A stretch of 10,979 nucleotides of DNA from contig JAAAOL010000305.1 in the NCBI GenBank assembly GCA_009908885.1, forward strand, positions 1 to 10,979, read 5' to 3'. Positions 9,950-10,979 of this stretch are shown here, piece after piece; the stretch's first letter is position 1; each line of letters starts with the position of its first letter. The notes under the pieces were generated by a model, which was given only the letters and a program-made list of their open reading frames with translations, was not told where the DNA came from and ran no database searches. A program made the position numbers and the translations under genes. This DNA comes from Bacteroidota bacterium. Its GTDB lineage: Bacteria > Bacteroidota > Rhodothermia > Rhodothermales > JAAAOL01.

Positions 9950-10979
9950 TTATACTTCGAGGATGACCGCGAGCCAGTCGACCACGGCGTTGGCCAGAAT
10001 GATGAGCGTGATGGCTGTGACCACGGCGGACGTCGCGGCGCGCCCGACCGCCCCCGCGTCGTTTCCGGTCTGCAGGCCCCGCAGACAGCCCGACAGGCCG
10101 ATGATCAGCCCGAAGACCGATCCTTTGACCACCCCCAGCAGGCCGTCGGTGAGGGTCACCGGCGTCAACAAGCCGCCGATGAACTGCGTCGTGGAGAGGT
10201 CCAGCAGGGCGACCGAAACGATCATGCCTCCCATAATGCCGATAAAGTCGGCGTAGATGGTCAGCAGGGGCATCATCAGGAAGAGGCCCAGGACCCGGGG
10301 CAGCACGAGATGATCGACCGGCGAGAGGCCGAGGGTCTTGAACGCGTCAATCTCTTCGGTGATCTTCATGCTGCCGAGTTCGGCGGCGAAGGCGGCGCCC
10401 GTCCGTCCGGCCATGATGATGCCCGTCATGAGAGCGCCCATCTCTCTGAGCATCCCGTAGCCGACCAGGTAGGAGACGTAGTAGCCGGCTCCGAACCGGC
10501 GAAGTACGACGGCCCCCAGAAAGGCGATAATCAATCCGACGAGAAAGCTGATCAAGGTGACGATGCCCAGCGCGCCCGAACTGTTTGATTGCACCACGAC
10601 CCAGAAATCCCGCCAGCGCATCCGTACCCGCAACAGCAGCAACCCGATGAAGCCGACGGCCACTTCCCCTACGAACGTCATCGAGGCCATGATGGAGTCG
10701 AACGCGGAGAGGCCCTTCGTGCCGAGCCGGGTGACGAGCGAGACTTTTTCCTCCTCGTGGTCGATCTCCTGCTCCGGCACCGCCTGGGCGAGTTCGAGGA
10801 GACGCGCGATGTCTTCCGGCAGGCTTTCGGCGTTGAAGGCGAGGTCGTGGGCCTCGCAGTAGTTCATGCCTTGCAGGAGAAACGTAAGCAGGCTGCTGTC
10901 CCACGTGCCGAGTTTCGTGGTGTCGAAGCCGACCGCCTGCACCGCGCCCGCCTCCGTCCGGTCTTCGACGACCCGGTCG
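9950..10979 (-). CDS. mlaE: MlaE-type ABC permease with N-terminal STAS-like region (5' end off window)
   Basis: The inner-membrane permease of the MCE transporter, 342 residues seen. The frame stays open past a GTG at 10942 to the right edge (coding DRVVEDRTEAGA before it), so the true start is outside the window. The first 75 or so residues contain TTKLGTWDSSLLTFLLQ and LPEDIARLLELAQAVPE, which fits a STAS-like domain (a MlaB equivalent) fused to the permease. The rest is a classic MlaE core with several hydrophobic helices: GALGIVTLISFLVGLIIAF, YLVGYGMLREMGALMTGII, MAGRTGAAFAAELGSMKITE, EIDAFKTLGLSPVDHLVLPR and GVVKGSVFGLIIGLSGCLRG. The stop (TAA, 9950-9952) is 7 bp before the ATPase start. 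It is the first gene of the operon that is visible; others may precede it. Confidence 0.94.
   Translation of the reverse strand, partial: DRVVEDRTEAGAVQAVGFDTTKLGTWDSSLLTFLLQGMNYCEAHDLAFNAESLPEDIARLLELAQAVPEQEIDHEEEKVSLVTRLGTKGLSAFDSIMASMTFVGEVAVGFIGLLLLRVRMRWRDFWVVVQSNSSGALGIVTLISFLVGLIIAFLGAVVLRRFGAGYYVSYLVGYGMLREMGALMTGIIMAGRTGAAFAAELGSMKITEEIDAFKTLGLSPVDHLVLPRVLGLFLMMPLLTIYADFIGIMGGMIVSVALLDLSTTQFIGGLLTPVTLTDGLLGVVKGSVFGLIIGLSGCLRGLQTGNDAGAVGRAATSAVVTAITLIILANAVVDWLAVILEV

Noticed and set aside
9923..10588. A 221-residue plus-strand frame opposite the permease
   Set aside because: It is made almost entirely of Asp, Gln, His, Arg and Gly, the usual mirror of a hydrophobic membrane protein gene.

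Overview
The window is GC-rich DNA in which every convincing gene lies on the minus strand. It reads as a chromosomal piece from a high-GC member of the Bacteroidota/Rhodothermota (Rhodothermus, Salinibacter and Rubrivirga type). Two features point there: a secreted protein ending in a YPNPFNP-type (type IX/Por) sorting domain, and a very large one-protein hybrid two-component regulator with a Y_Y_Y domain. Most starts have no Shine-Dalgarno sequence, which also fits the phylum. The genus cannot be fixed from this sequence.

Left part (1-1314): a secreted protein whose last few residues run off the left edge. It carries six tandem 7-residue units (consensus FDDPLVG, encoded by an exact 126-bp, 6 x 21-bp array) between an unrecognised N-terminal region and the sorting domain. 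Just upstream in the transcription direction is a small protein that looks like a bacterial PH-like domain. Each of the two larger reading frames here (the small protein and the regulator) is followed by a GC-rich hairpin that may act as a terminator.

Middle (1530-5966): a hybrid two-component system protein of about 1330 residues. In order it has a signal peptide, periplasmic propeller repeats, a Y_Y_Y domain, a membrane segment, a histidine kinase, a receiver and an AraC-type DNA-binding domain. No polysaccharide-utilisation genes are visible next to it, so its target is open. About 440 bp of non-coding DNA separate it from nhaA and contain several short direct repeats, including a 9-bp pair upstream of the regulator that could be an operator.

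Right part (5967-10979): nhaA, a Na+/H+ antiporter, then (195 bp away) a tightly packed four-gene operon read from the right edge leftward: MlaE-type permease with an N-terminal STAS-like region (its N-terminus is off the window), MlaF-type ATPase, a single-domain MCE protein, and a PqiC/YmbA-type lipoprotein. The last three genes are linked by two 4-base ATGA start/stop overlaps. Together they would form an inner-membrane ABC complex, an anchored MCE ring or tube and an outer-membrane-facing lipoprotein, that is, a transenvelope lipid transporter.

I found no RNA gene, insertion sequence, CRISPR array or phage gene. Most of the window is recognisable families. The least explained parts are the FDDPLVG repeat protein, the small PH-like gene and the repeat-bearing region upstream of the regulator.
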